Source: an uncultured Acidobacteriota bacterium (GTDB lineage Bacteria; Acidobacteriota; Vicinamibacteria; Vicinamibacterales; SCN-69-37). From it: a DNA stretch of 20,165 nt. Below are positions 1-7,595 of the stretch, one piece after another; the first letter of the stretch is position 1, and each line of letters begins with the position of its first letter. The notes below the pieces were generated by a model. It made no database searches, was not told the DNA's origin, and saw only the letters and a program-made list of their open reading frames with translations. Where the stretch lies: NCBI GenBank assembly GCA_937880585.1, contig CALFMR010000163.1, positions 1 through 20,165 of the forward strand, read 5' to 3'. The position numbers and the translations under genes were made by a program.

Positions 1-1
1 C

Positions 2-2326
2 GACGCGGTTGTGCTTCGCGGCTTGCCGTTCGACGAATCGGATCGGCTCGTCTCGATTGGGGAGCTGCAGACCTCAACGGGCCGCGTCCTGACGGCGGAA
101 GCGGCGCCGAACTATTTCGACTGGCGGCATGCGCGTTCGTTCGACGGCATCGCCGCCGTGGCTTACGGGGACAGCGGTTACGTGCTCCGGCGCTCGGACG
201 GGGCCGTTCGCATTCGCACGAAGCGCGTCACGCACGAGCTGTTCCCCGTCCTCCGCGTCGCGCCGCTCCTCGGCCGCACGTTCACCGCCGAAGATGAAGA
301 TGCCGGCCGCGAGCGGGTGGCCGTCATCAGCTTCGGCTTCTGGCAACGGACATTCGGCGGCGATCGAGATGTCATCGGACGGACGATGGCGCTCGACCGC
401 GGCACGTATCAGGTCATTGGCGTGATGCCCGCCGGCTTCACCTATCCGGTTGGCGCTGGCGAGGCGCCCGAGATGTGGGTGCCGTACGTGGCCTCAAAGG
501 CCGAGCGGGTGCGCGGCAGCGCGCGCGCCTACTATCTGCAGCTCGTGGGCCGGCTGAAGCCCGGCGTGTCGATCGATCACGCTCGCGATGAACTGCAGTC
601 CATCACGGGTCCGCTCGCGACCACGTTCCCGGACTGGTTCTACGGCGGGCGCGTCGCGAACGTGCAGCCGCTACATGACATGCTCGTCGGCCGCGTTCGC
701 TCCTGGATGCTGATGCTGCTCGGCGCAGTGGTCGTCGTCCTGCTCATCGCGTGCGTCAACGTCGCGAACCTGATGTTGGCGCGCGCGACAGCGCGGAGCC
801 GCGAGCTCGGCATCCGGGCGGCGCTCGGCGCGTCACGCTGGCAGATCGCTCGAGGACTGATCGTCGAGAGCCTGCTGCTGTCACTGATCGGTGCCGCGCT
901 CGGCCTCGTCGTTGCGAATGTGGGTGTTGCGCTCCTGCGCAACGCCATGCCGGCCGACGTGCCGCGACTTTCGGACATCGCGATCAACCTGCGTGTCCTC
1001 GGCGCCTCGGCGGCGGCGGCGATTGCCACGGGCGTGCTGTTCGGTCTCGCGCCAGCGCTTCAGTTCTCGCGGCCGGACCTGAACCAGACGTTGCGCGACG
1101 GCGGCCGCGCGTCGACCGCGGGCGTGACGAAGCAGCGCCTGCGAAGCGCTCTCGTCATCGGTGAAGTCGCGCTCGCCGTCGTTCTCCTCGTCGGCGCGGG
1201 CCTTTTCGTGTCGAGCTTTGCGCGCGTCATGCGGATCGACTTGGGCATCGACGACCACCACGTGCTCACCTTCGACGTGCCGTTCGAACGAGAAGAGCTC
1301 AGTGGCGTCAGCGACATGTCGGCCGTGGAACGCCTCGCGATCGAGGCCCGGCGAATGCCTCTGCTCGACGCCCTGCTCGAACGCATCCAGTCCACACCGG
1401 GCATCGAAGGCGCGGCCATTCTCAACGGTGGATTGCCGCTGTCAGGTGGCTCCCAGACACGAGACGCCAAAGCACCCGCCACGGGCCGGACCATCGACTC
1501 CATCGAGTTCAAGCGGGTGACGCCGGACTATCACGCCGTGTTTCGCATTCCGCTGCACGCGGGCCGGCTTTTCACGCCCGCGGATCGCCAGGGCAGCGCG
1601 CCGGTCGCCATCCTCAACGACGTCGCGGCTACCGATCTCTTCGGCAGCGCCGCGGCCGCCGTCGGCCAGTCAATCGCATGCGACGGCGATCGGACCGTCG
1701 TCGGCGTGGTTGGCGCGGTGAGGCAGCTCGGACCTGAAACGCCCGCTCCGCCCGAGATCTATACGCCGCTCGCCCAGACGACCACGATGGGCGGCACCGT
1801 CGTCGTCCGAACGGCCGGCGATCCCATGACGCTCGTGCCGGCGATCAAGCAAACGGTCCTGAGCGTGCTGCCGGGCGCGCTCTTTCCGGAGCCGACCACG
1901 ATGGCCGAGTATGCCGCGGGACTCGTCGCGCGGCGGCGATTCAACATGCTGCTCTTCTCGCTCTTCGGCCTGCTCGGCGTCGTCATCGCCGCGGTTGGCG
2001 TCTACGGCGTGATGGGCTACCTCGTCGCGCAGCGGGCGCCGGAGTTCGGCGTGCGCCTGGCGCTCGGCGCGGCGCGCGGACAGGTCCTGCGGTTGGTGCT
2101 CGGCCGCGCGGCGGTGTTCATGACCGTCGGCCTCGTCGTGGGATTGAGCGCGGCGTGGGGCCTGTCGCGATTCGTCAAAGCCTTTCTGTTCGACGTGACG
2201 CCGGCGGATCCCTTGGTCAACGCCGCGGTCGCCCTCGCGCTCGTCGCGGCGGGATTCGTCGCGGCGTTCATGCCGGCGCTTCGCGCCTCGCGCGTCGATC
2301 CGATCATCACGCTCCGCGCCGAATGA
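2..2326 (+). CDS. ADOP-type FtsX/MacB ABC transporter permease, 5' end cut by the window
   Basis: This is the C-terminal 774 residues or so of an inner-membrane permease of the acidobacterial duplicated orphan permease family, which carries two MacB/FtsX modules in one chain. The frame is open from base 2, and its first residues (DAVVLRGLPF) match the segment that normally follows the first membrane helix. A GTG at 11 is therefore probably internal, and the true start lies outside the window. A MacB-like periplasmic domain covers about residues 50-215. A hydrophobic helix follows (LMLLGAVVVVLLIACVNVAN), with the FtsX signature RELGIRAALGAS. A second periplasmic domain comes next, then a C-terminal FtsX module with EFGVRLALGAARGQ. 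No ATPase gene lies beside it, as is usual for these orphan permeases. The substrate cannot be read from the sequence. The stop is TGA at 2324-2326. Confidence 0.9.
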   Translation, partial: DAVVLRGLPFDESDRLVSIGELQTSTGRVLTAEAAPNYFDWRHARSFDGIAAVAYGDSGYVLRRSDGAVRIRTKRVTHELFPVLRVAPLLGRTFTAEDEDAGRERVAVISFGFWQRTFGGDRDVIGRTMALDRGTYQVIGVMPAGFTYPVGAGEAPEMWVPYVASKAERVRGSARAYYLQLVGRLKPGVSIDHARDELQSITGPLATTFPDWFYGGRVANVQPLHDMLVGRVRSWMLMLLGAVVVVLLIACVNVANLMLARATARSRELGIRAALGASRWQIARGLIVESLLLSLIGAALGLVVANVGVALLRNAMPADVPRLSDIAINLRVLGASAAAAIATGVLFGLAPALQFSRPDLNQTLRDGGRASTAGVTKQRLRSALVIGEVALAVVLLVGAGLFVSSFARVMRIDLGIDDHHVLTFDVPFEREELSGVSDMSAVERLAIEARRMPLLDALLERIQSTPGIEGAAILNGGLPLSGGSQTRDAKAPATGRTIDSIEFKRVTPDYHAVFRIPLHAGRLFTPADRQGSAPVAILNDVAATDLFGSAAAAVGQSIACDGDRTVVGVVGAVRQLGPETPAPPEIYTPLAQTTTMGGTVVVRTAGDPMTLVPAIKQTVLSVLPGALFPEPTTMAEYAAGLVARRRFNMLLFSLFGLLGVVIAAVGVYGVMGYLVAQRAPEFGVRLALGAARGQVLRLVLGRAAVFMTVGLVVGLSAAWGLSRFVKAFLFDVTPADPLVNAAVALALVAAGFVAAFMPALRASRVDPIITLRAE

Positions 2327-2337
2327 GCGCGCGGCAT

Positions 2338-2359
2338 CCCTGGGCCTGAAGGCCCAGGG
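2338..2359. terminator. GC-rich hairpin 11 bp after the ADOP stop codon
   Basis: CCCTGGGCCT, a 2-base centre and AGGCCCAGGG form a perfect 10-bp inverted repeat, which would fold as a 9-bp stem with a TGAA loop. The position just after the stop fits a transcript end. No T-run follows, so it is not a classical intrinsic terminator. Its right arm is also the first part of the adjacent tandem repeat. Confidence 0.55.
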
Positions 2360-2430
2360 CTCCGACTTCAACATTGAGACCCACGGCTTCGACTTCAACG
2401 TTGGGGCCCAAGGTCCCACTTCAACGTTGG
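2351..2430. repeat. Three-copy 27-bp tandem repeat
   Basis: Three successive units begin at 2351, 2378 and 2405. Each starts GRCCCANGG and ends with a nearly invariant GACTTCAACRTT (CACTTCAACGTT in the third), followed by a two-base linker. The first unit supplies one arm of the preceding hairpin. The AACGTT at the unit end is itself palindromic. The copies are contiguous and share imperfect identity, with no unique spacers. No gene is apparent in 2327-2499, so this is intergenic repeat sequence. Confidence 0.8.
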
Positions 2431-2484
2431 ACGCGCTGACTGGCAGCGCCGTCCGCCGCCTCGCTCGCTGCTGGGCCGTCCACA

Positions 2485-2490
2485 TACACT
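2485..2490 (+). promoter_or_regulatory. Candidate -10 box TACACT of the DUF21/CBS operon
   Basis: TACACT fits the TANNNT pattern and ends 9 bases before the ATG at 2500, so transcription would start within a few bases of the start codon. There is no recognisable -35 at 17 bases upstream. A leaderless or near-leaderless mRNA is inferred, not shown. Confidence 0.4.
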
Positions 2491-2499
2491 AAGGGCCAC

Positions 2500-3567
2500 A
2501 TGGCCGGTTCGACCTGGGCGATCGTGGCGATTCTCATCCTCGCCAACTCGCTGTACGTGGCGGCGGAGTTCGGCGCCGTCGGCGTGCGCCGCAGCCGCGT
2601 CCGGCGTCTGGCCGAAGACGGCAACTGGCTGGCGCGCCGGCTGTTGCCGTACGTGGAGACGCCGTCGACGCTGGATCGCTATGTCGGCACATCGCAGATC
2701 GGCATCACGGTCTCGGGCCTGACGCTCGGCGCGTTCGCGCAGGCCACGTTCGCCCTCGCGCTGGCGCCGGTCCTCACGGCGCACTTCGGCCTTGCGCCGG
2801 TCACTGCCGTGTCGGCTGCCGCGGTCGTCGTGCTCGTCGTGCTCACGGCCGTGCAGCTCGTGCTCGGCGAGCTCGTCCCGAAAGCCATCGCGCTCCAGTA
2901 CCCAACCGAGACCGCGCTCGCGACCGTGCTGCCGATGCAGTGGTCGCTCGCCGTCTTCCGTCCCGTCATCAAGCTTCTGAACGGCGCGGCGCTGCTCGTC
3001 CTGCGTCTCTTCGGCGCCGACGACCACGGCCACCATCACCTGCACTCGCCGGAAGAAATCGATCTGCTCATCGCCGAGAGTCGCGACGGCGGCCTGCTCG
3101 AACCGGAGGAACAGCAGCGGCTGCGCCGCGCGTTGCAGCTCGGACTGCGAACGGCGCGTGATCTCCTCGTCCCGCTGGATCGCCTGACGATGGTCGACGC
3201 GCGCGCGACGTGGGAGGAGGTCGTCACGACGGTGGCGGCGAGCCCGTTCAGCCGGCTGCCCGTCTATCGCGGCACGCGGGATCACATCATCGGCCTGCTG
3301 CGGGTCAAGGACCTCGTCGATCGCTACGTCGTCGAAGGGCCGTTGCCGCTCGAGCGGCTCATGCGGCCGGTCGTACAGGTGCCCGCGACGCTCGCCGCGG
3401 ATCGTGTGCTGGCGCTTTTGCGCGAACGTCGCGTCCATGCCGCGGTCGTCGCGGACGCCACGGGCCGGGCACTCGGGCTCATCACCATCCAGGACGTGCT
3501 GACCGAGTTGCTGGGATCGGCCGCGCGTCCTGCCGTGCCGCCGGCCAATGCGAGGCCGAAGAAATGA
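2500..3567 (+). CDS. DUF21/CNNM transmembrane and CBS-pair protein lacking the CorC_HlyC domain
   Basis: This 355-residue membrane protein belongs to the CNNM/CorC/TlyC family, whose members are often annotated as hemolysins and some of which export divalent cations such as Mg2+. The DUF21 domain spans about residues 1-170, with hydrophobic helices near 5-22, 66-92, 100-122 and 150-170 and the conserved GELVPK at 123-128. Two CBS motifs lie at about 223-275 and 288-340. The usual C-terminal CorC_HlyC domain of about 80 residues is missing; the chain stops soon after the second CBS motif. A histidine-rich linker (DDHGHHHLH, 174-182) joins the membrane part to the CBS part. ATG 2500 is chosen because the membrane helix begins there. 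The final TGA overlaps the start of the next gene (ATGA), so the two paralogues are probably translationally coupled. The transported ion is not readable. Confidence 0.88.
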   Translation: MAGSTWAIVAILILANSLYVAAEFGAVGVRRSRVRRLAEDGNWLARRLLPYVETPSTLDRYVGTSQIGITVSGLTLGAFAQATFALALAPVLTAHFGLAPVTAVSAAAVVVLVVLTAVQLVLGELVPKAIALQYPTETALATVLPMQWSLAVFRPVIKLLNGAALLVLRLFGADDHGHHHLHSPEEIDLLIAESRDGGLLEPEEQQRLRRALQLGLRTARDLLVPLDRLTMVDARATWEEVVTTVAASPFSRLPVYRGTRDHIIGLLRVKDLVDRYVVEGPLPLERLMRPVVQVPATLAADRVLALLRERRVHAAVVADATGRALGLITIQDVLTELLGSAARPAVPPANARPKK

Positions 3568-4883
3568 GCGGCTTCGGCGCCGTCGCCGCGTTCACATTCG
3601 TCTTCATCGTAATCAACGCGCTCTTCGTCGCCGCGGAGTTCGCGTTGATCGCCTCGCCGCGTGCGTCACTCGAGCGCCGCGCGCAGCAAGGCGACCGCGT
3701 CGCGCGCCATCTGCTCGACGTGCTCGAGTCGCCGCGCCGGCAGGATCGTTACGTCGCCACCGCGCAACTCGGCGTGACGCTCGCGAGCCTTGGCCTCGGC
3801 ATGTACGGCGAGCACACGCTCGCGCGCCTCATCGAGCCATGGCTTGGCGATCTGTCCTTCATCAGCGCCGCGGCCGTCGCCTCGACGCTCGCGCTCGCCG
3901 CGTTGACCGTGCTGCACATCGTCCTGGGCGAGATGCTGCCGAAGAGCATCGCGTTGCAGAATCCGGAGCGCGTCGGCTGGGTGTCGCACTGGCCGATGAC
4001 GGTCACGCTCGCACTGCTCTATCCGCTCGTGGCCACGTCGAACTGGCTCGCACGCCTGTGCCTGCGGATCATCGGCATCCGCCGCGACGAGACCGCGCGC
4101 GAGCAGATTTACACGCCCGAGGAACTGCAGCTCATCGTCGAGGAGAGCGAGCGCGGAGGCGCACTCCGCGGCGAGTCGGGCCGTCTGCTCCGCGAGCTGT
4201 TCGAGTTCGGCGATCACACGGCCGCGCAGGTGATGGTGCCGCGCGTCCACGTCATCGGCATTCCCGTCGGCGCATCGCCCGACGCGCTGCGACGGCTCGT
4301 CGTCGAGCATCATCGGACGCGTTATCCCGTCTACGACGGCGACCTCGACCACATCGTCGGCATGCTGCACGTGAAGGAGCTGCTGCGGCGGCTCATCGCG
4401 CGCGAGCCGGTTGCCGCGGGCGACGTGCGCCGCATTCCCGTCATTCCTGAAACCGCCGCACTCGATGACGTGCTGACGACGATGCAGCGCGCGCACGCGC
4501 ACATGGCGGTGGTCGTCGACGAACACGGCGGCACGGCGGGCATCGTCAATCTCGAGGATCTCTTTGAAGAGGTCGTTGGCGAACTGGACGAGGGCGTCCC
4601 GGAAGAACCGCCGATCGCGCCGGAAGCCGAGGACGTCGTGCGCGCGGCGGGCACGGTCCGATTGGACGAGCTCGGCCAGCATTTCGACGTCGATCTGCAC
4701 CATGACGACGTCGAGAGTGTGAGCGGACTCGTGCTGGCGGAACTCGGCCGGCCGCCCGTCGTCGGCGACGTCATCGACTACGGGCGAGTGCGGCTCGAGG
4801 TGACGGAAGTGTCGGGACGCGGCGTCAAGGAAGTGCGAGCGACGCTGCGAAAGGAAGATGACACCGCGAGCCCCCGAGCGTAG
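3564..4883 (+). CDS. DUF21/CNNM, CBS-pair and CorC_HlyC protein (hemolysin/CorC family)
   Basis: This full-length member of the CNNM/CorC/TlyC family has 439 residues. The ATG at 3564 overlaps the preceding TGA in an ATGA junction and places the first membrane helix (FTFVFIVINALFVAAEF) at the N terminus. The frame stays open further upstream, but only inside the preceding gene. DUF21 covers about residues 1-180 with GEMLPKS at 122-128. The CBS pair lies at about 222-278 and 288-342, the second ending in the typical GIVNLEDLFEEVVGEL. The CorC_HlyC domain spans about 352-430 (VRLDELGQHFDVDL, VESVSGLVLAELGRPP). A role in divalent-cation handling at the inner membrane is known for relatives and inferred here. 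The last residues and the stop codon are encoded by the start of an intergenic repeat (4864 onward), so the exact C terminus may be a product of that repeat. Confidence 0.9.
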   Translation: MSGFGAVAAFTFVFIVINALFVAAEFALIASPRASLERRAQQGDRVARHLLDVLESPRRQDRYVATAQLGVTLASLGLGMYGEHTLARLIEPWLGDLSFISAAAVASTLALAALTVLHIVLGEMLPKSIALQNPERVGWVSHWPMTVTLALLYPLVATSNWLARLCLRIIGIRRDETAREQIYTPEELQLIVEESERGGALRGESGRLLRELFEFGDHTAAQVMVPRVHVIGIPVGASPDALRRLVVEHHRTRYPVYDGDLDHIVGMLHVKELLRRLIAREPVAAGDVRRIPVIPETAALDDVLTTMQRAHAHMAVVVDEHGGTAGIVNLEDLFEEVVGELDEGVPEEPPIAPEAEDVVRAAGTVRLDELGQHFDVDLHHDDVESVSGLVLAELGRPPVVGDVIDYGRVRLEVTEVSGRGVKEVRATLRKEDDTASPRA

Positions 4884-4947
4884 CGAGGGCGGCGAGCATC
4901 AAGAAAGCTGACTCCGCGAGGCCCCGAACGTAGTGAGGGCGCCGAAG
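4864..4947. repeat. Two-copy REP-like repeat
   Basis: Two similar copies of about 34 bp start at 4864 and 4913, 49 bp apart. Both read CCGCGAG then CCCCGARCGTAGYGAGGGC and differ at only a few bases. The first copy lies partly inside the preceding CDS and provides its last codons and TAG stop. The motif has the look of a dispersed intergenic repeat, but only this window is available to judge it. Confidence 0.7.
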
Positions 4948-4954
4948 CGTCGTA

Positions 4955-4978
4955 GCGTTGGGGGTGGGGCCCCAACGC
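4955..4978. terminator. Hairpin between convergent genes
   Basis: GCGTTGGGG, a 6-base loop and CCCCAACGC form a perfect 9-bp stem. It lies 71 bases after the CorC-family stop on the plus strand and about 40 bases after the stop of the small minus-strand ORF. It could therefore end transcription from both sides. There is no T-run on either strand. Confidence 0.5.
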
Positions 4979-5017
4979 ATTGCAAAGAAGATGACTCGCG
5001 AAGCGCGGGCCCGTCTT

Positions 5018-5299
5018 TCAGAACGGCAGATGCCGCCAGTCGTGGCTCGAGTGACCGCGGAACAGCGGCTCTTCGTGCGGCGGACGGCGGAGGGGCGAAC
5101 GGCGGCGCGGGGCACCGACCGAGAGAGGGAAATGCGGACCGATGTGCAGGCCGCGGCTGAAGTCCGCGCGGGCCGCGCGCTCGGCGGCTTCGCGGATCCT
5201 CGCGCGACGCTCGGCATAGAGCCGAATGACCAATCGCGCGGCCTTGCGTGCGAGCGTGTGCTCGGCAGGCACGTCAGGACTGGTCCAGTAGAGCGCCAC
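5018..5299 (-). CDS. Possible small basic protein of unknown function
   Basis: This is a 93-residue reading frame from GTG 5299 to TGA. An in-frame TGA sits two codons upstream, so the GTG is the earliest possible start. The N-terminal half is helical in character and rich in Ala and Arg (ARKAARLVIRLYAERRARIREAAERAARADF). The C-terminal half is rich in Pro, Arg and His and ends in HSSHDWRHLPF. About four fifths of its codons end in G or C, consistent with coding but not decisive in such GC-rich DNA. I see no good Shine-Dalgarno and recognise no family. A hairpin after its stop and its convergence with the CorC-family gene mildly support a gene. Overlapping plus-strand frames look less protein-like. 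Confidence 0.4.
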   Translation of the reverse strand: MALYWTSPDVPAEHTLARKAARLVIRLYAERRARIREAAERAARADFSRGLHIGPHFPLSVGAPRRRSPLRRPPHEEPLFRGHSSHDWRHLPF

Positions 5300-5494
5300 G
5301 GCGGTTCACGACATTGCATGAAGTCCGCCAACCCGGGTCGCCATTTTCCGCACAAACCAGAAGGTGACGTCCGAGGAAGCTGCTCAGGCGCAGACTTTTG
5401 ACTGCCTGTCGTTGATCCGTGGACTTTGTGATGCGCCGTCTCTCAGCTCGATGCGCGCACGACGGACGTCTCTCGAGCCGAACGACGCGAGCGG
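5300..5494. other. Intergenic stretch with no gene recognised
   Basis: Between the possible small minus-strand gene and the promoter at 5495 I find no convincing coding frame, repeat or RNA gene. A plus-strand frame continues upstream from the next gene into this stretch, but its translation has no protein-like features before the signal peptide. Confidence 0.5.
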
Positions 5495-5500
5495 TAGAAT
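5495..5500 (+). promoter_or_regulatory. -10 box TAGAAT giving a leaderless transcript
   Basis: TAGAAT differs from TATAAT at one base and ends 7 bases before the ATG at 5508. The expected transcription start would coincide with the A of the start codon. No Shine-Dalgarno fits between them, so leaderless translation is inferred. No clear -35 hexamer is seen. Confidence 0.6.
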
Positions 5501-5507
5501 CACCGCG

Positions 5508-6686
5508 ATGTCGCTTCAGGCCCGGCGCGGCGCTGGCGCAATCGTCCTCGCCGGCGCGTTGTCGGCGCTCGGCGTGCGCCCGACACCCGCTGCCGCGCCG
5601 GCATCACGCGTCGCTCTCGTGCGTCTGCCGACGGGCGCCATCCAGCCGCAGCTCGCCGTCGACTCGAAGGGCCTCGCCCACGTCATCTATTACCGCGGCG
5701 AGACGGCGCACGGCCGGCTCTTCCACGCGACGCTCGACCGCACGGGCACGTGGTCGGAGCCGATGCCCGTCAATCACGCCGCCAATGCGCTGGCGACGGG
5801 CGCCGTTCGCGGCGCGCACCTCGCCATCGGCCGCCACGATCGTGTCCACGTCGCATGGGCGCGGTCCGACATGCCGCCCTATCCGGCGAGCCACGCCGGT
5901 GCGCCGCTTCTCTATACGCGACTGAGCGATGCGGGAACCGCGTTCGAACGCGAACGTCAGGTGACGACGTTCACGACGGGCGTCGATGGCGGCGCGATCG
6001 CCGCGGACGGGTCCGGTCGCGTCTACATCGTGTGGCACGGACTCGCGCCCGACGGCCCCGCCGACGAGGATCATCGGCGCGTGTGGATGGCGCGGTCCAC
6101 TGACGACGGGCGGACGTTCGCGCGCGAGACGTCGCCGTACGACACGCGCGTGGGCACGTGCGGCTGTTGCGGGACCGCGGCGCTTGCCGATCGCAGCGGC
6201 GACGTCTACGTACTGTTCCGATCCGCGGCCAACCTGGTGCATCGTGACGCGCGTTTGCTCGTCTCGCGTGACGCCGGCACGTCGTTCAGCGAGCGGCGCC
6301 TGCAGGCGTGGGACATCGGCGCCTGTCCGATGAGCGCGTTCGCGCTCGCCGACGCGCCCGACGCCGTGCTGGCCGCGTGGGAAACGGGTGGCCAAGTCCA
6401 ATGGGCGCGCGTCGATCGCCGCACGAACGACGTCTCCGCCATCGTCGCGGCGCCACGCGAAGCGACGGATCGAAAATACCCCGCCGTCGCCGAGAACGCG
6501 GCCGGCGAGACGCTCTTCGCGTGGGTCGAAGGCGCGAGCTGGAACAAAGGCGGCGCGCTCGCCTGGCAGATGTACGACCGCGAAGGCCACGCGACGAGCG
6601 AGCACGGATCGGCCCCAGGCGTTCCGGCCTTCAGCTTCGCCGCTGTCCTCACGCGCCCGGACGGGAGCTTCGCGATTGTCTATTAG
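5508..6686 (+). CDS. Secreted BNR/Asp-box (sialidase-like beta-propeller) protein
   Basis: This 392-residue protein has a signal peptide at about 1-30 (basic RR, then AIVLAGALSALG, with AAA before the mature part). Two Asp-box motifs of the S-x-D-x-G-x-T-F type lie at 197-204 (STDDGRTF) and 253-260 (SRDAGTSF), as found between propeller blades of sialidases and BNR proteins. Repeated strand-like segments such as AHVIYYRG, VHVAWARS, VYIVWHG and VYVLFRS indicate a propeller. The only cysteines are C218, C220, C221 (a CGCC cluster) and C273 (ACPMS), which could form disulfides or a metal site in the periplasm. I do not see the FRIP motif of true sialidases, so enzymatic activity is doubtful. ATG 5508 is chosen for the signal peptide and the adjacent -10 box. 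It converges on the next gene with a 25-bp gap. Confidence 0.8.
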   Translation: MSLQARRGAGAIVLAGALSALGVRPTPAAAPASRVALVRLPTGAIQPQLAVDSKGLAHVIYYRGETAHGRLFHATLDRTGTWSEPMPVNHAANALATGAVRGAHLAIGRHDRVHVAWARSDMPPYPASHAGAPLLYTRLSDAGTAFERERQVTTFTTGVDGGAIAADGSGRVYIVWHGLAPDGPADEDHRRVWMARSTDDGRTFARETSPYDTRVGTCGCCGTAALADRSGDVYVLFRSAANLVHRDARLLVSRDAGTSFSERRLQAWDIGACPMSAFALADAPDAVLAAWETGGQVQWARVDRRTNDVSAIVAAPREATDRKYPAVAENAAGETLFAWVEGASWNKGGALAWQMYDREGHATSEHGSAPGVPAFSFAAVLTRPDGSFAIVY

Positions 6687-6711
6687 CTAGCGCTCGCTTC
6701 TCCAACGCGCG

Positions 6712-7560
6712 TCAGCGTGCGCGTGTCTCGGGCGGCGGCGCATCGAGGCGTCTCAGCAGCGCCTTGACGTCCGCGTAGAGATCCCATGCCGCGTTCGGTT
6801 CGATCGCCGTCAATCGGCGGCCGGCGCGCGCTCTTTCTTCCGTAGTCCCACCGGCGAGCGCGATGGCACACGCGTCGACGGCGATCTCGAGATCCGCCGA
6901 GTCGATCAGCGGAGCCAGCCCATGCACGACATCCGACGGCTCGGCCTGACTCCTGAGCAGGCGGAGCACCGCGCGGCGCCGGCGAAGGCTCGGACGCTCC
7001 TCCTGTTGCGCGACGTCGGTGCGCCGGTCGAACGCTGACTGGACGACCAGATCATGGTCACGCGCGAGATGCGCCTCGAGCGCCGCTTCCGCCCACGGCC
7101 GGCAGCAGTCGTCTTCGAGCGCCTTCAACAGCATTGGAACGGCCTCGCGGCGATTGAAGCGGCCGATCGCTTCGATCACGCCGGGAATAGCCTGACGTTG
7201 CGCCGCGCCCATCAGCACGACGAACACGTCGTCGGTCGGCCAGGACGTCAGCGCGAGAGCCGCTTCGCGTTGAACGGCTTCCTCGTGGAGCCGAACCACC
7301 GGATCGCCTGCCGGCTCCTGTTCGAGATACTCGATGAGCACGTCCTTGGCGCCAAGGCCGGCGAGCGTGCGGACGGCCCAACACCGTGGCTGCGGCACAC
7401 TCCGCGCCCGGCCGTGGAGCAGGAAGTTGGCGAGCGGTCCGATCGCGCGTGGGCCGCTCGCGGCGAGCTTCGCCGACGCGGACTCGCCGTCGACGAGCGT
7501 GTCGAGCTGCCGCATCAGCTCCGGAATGGGATCGGGATTCGGCGACGCCGTTCGGTCCAC
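6712..7560 (-). CDS. HEAT-repeat domain protein
   Basis: This is a 282-residue, probably cytoplasmic protein built of short paired helices of the HEAT/PBS-lyase type. Examples are ASGPRAIGPLANFLL (about 32-46), WAVRTLAGLGAKDVLIEYL (about 60-78), EAVQREAALALTSW, AIPGVIEAIGRFNRREAVPMLLKALEDD, and RRRAVLRLLRS further on. HEAT repeats are protein-interaction scaffolds; no catalytic motif is visible and the partner is unknown. The start is GTG 7558-7560 because AAGGAG (7568-7573 on the opposite strand) sits 7 bases upstream. An in-frame ATG at 7614 lacks such a site and would add 18 residues of low quality. It follows the GH5 gene on the same strand after a 144-bp gap, so co-transcription is possible but not evident. 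Confidence 0.78.
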   Translation of the reverse strand: MDRTASPNPDPIPELMRQLDTLVDGESASAKLAASGPRAIGPLANFLLHGRARSVPQPRCWAVRTLAGLGAKDVLIEYLEQEPAGDPVVRLHEEAVQREAALALTSWPTDDVFVVLMGAAQRQAIPGVIEAIGRFNRREAVPMLLKALEDDCCRPWAEAALEAHLARDHDLVVQSAFDRRTDVAQQEERPSLRRRRAVLRLLRSQAEPSDVVHGLAPLIDSADLEIAVDACAIALAGGTTEERARAGRRLTAIEPNAAWDLYADVKALLRRLDAPPPETRAR

Positions 7561-7563
7561 CGG

Positions 7564-7595
7564 ATGACTCCTTCGATCTGTCGAGTAGGAGTCAT
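7564..7595 (-). promoter_or_regulatory. Inverted repeat overlapping the Shine-Dalgarno of the HEAT-repeat gene
   Basis: On the minus strand ATGACTCCT (7595-7587) and AGGAGTCAT (7572-7564) form a perfect 9-bp inverted repeat with a 14-base loop. The second arm contains AGGAG, the ribosome binding site of the GTG at 7560. In the mRNA the stem would hide the Shine-Dalgarno. A DNA operator is an alternative reading. Confidence 0.45.

Noticed and set aside
2351..2430. Possible CRISPR array
   Set aside because: The units are contiguous with two-base linkers, have no unique spacers, and no cas gene is nearby.
3210..3563. N-terminal extension of the second DUF21/CBS protein
   Set aside because: The frame is open but overlaps the first gene, and the translation is Arg-rich and unlike protein. 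The ATGA start at 3564 fits the family N terminus.
4825..5355. Long minus-strand frame across the intergenic repeats
   Set aside because: It runs through the REP-like repeats and the hairpin and into the end of the CorC-family gene, and shows no protein-like features.
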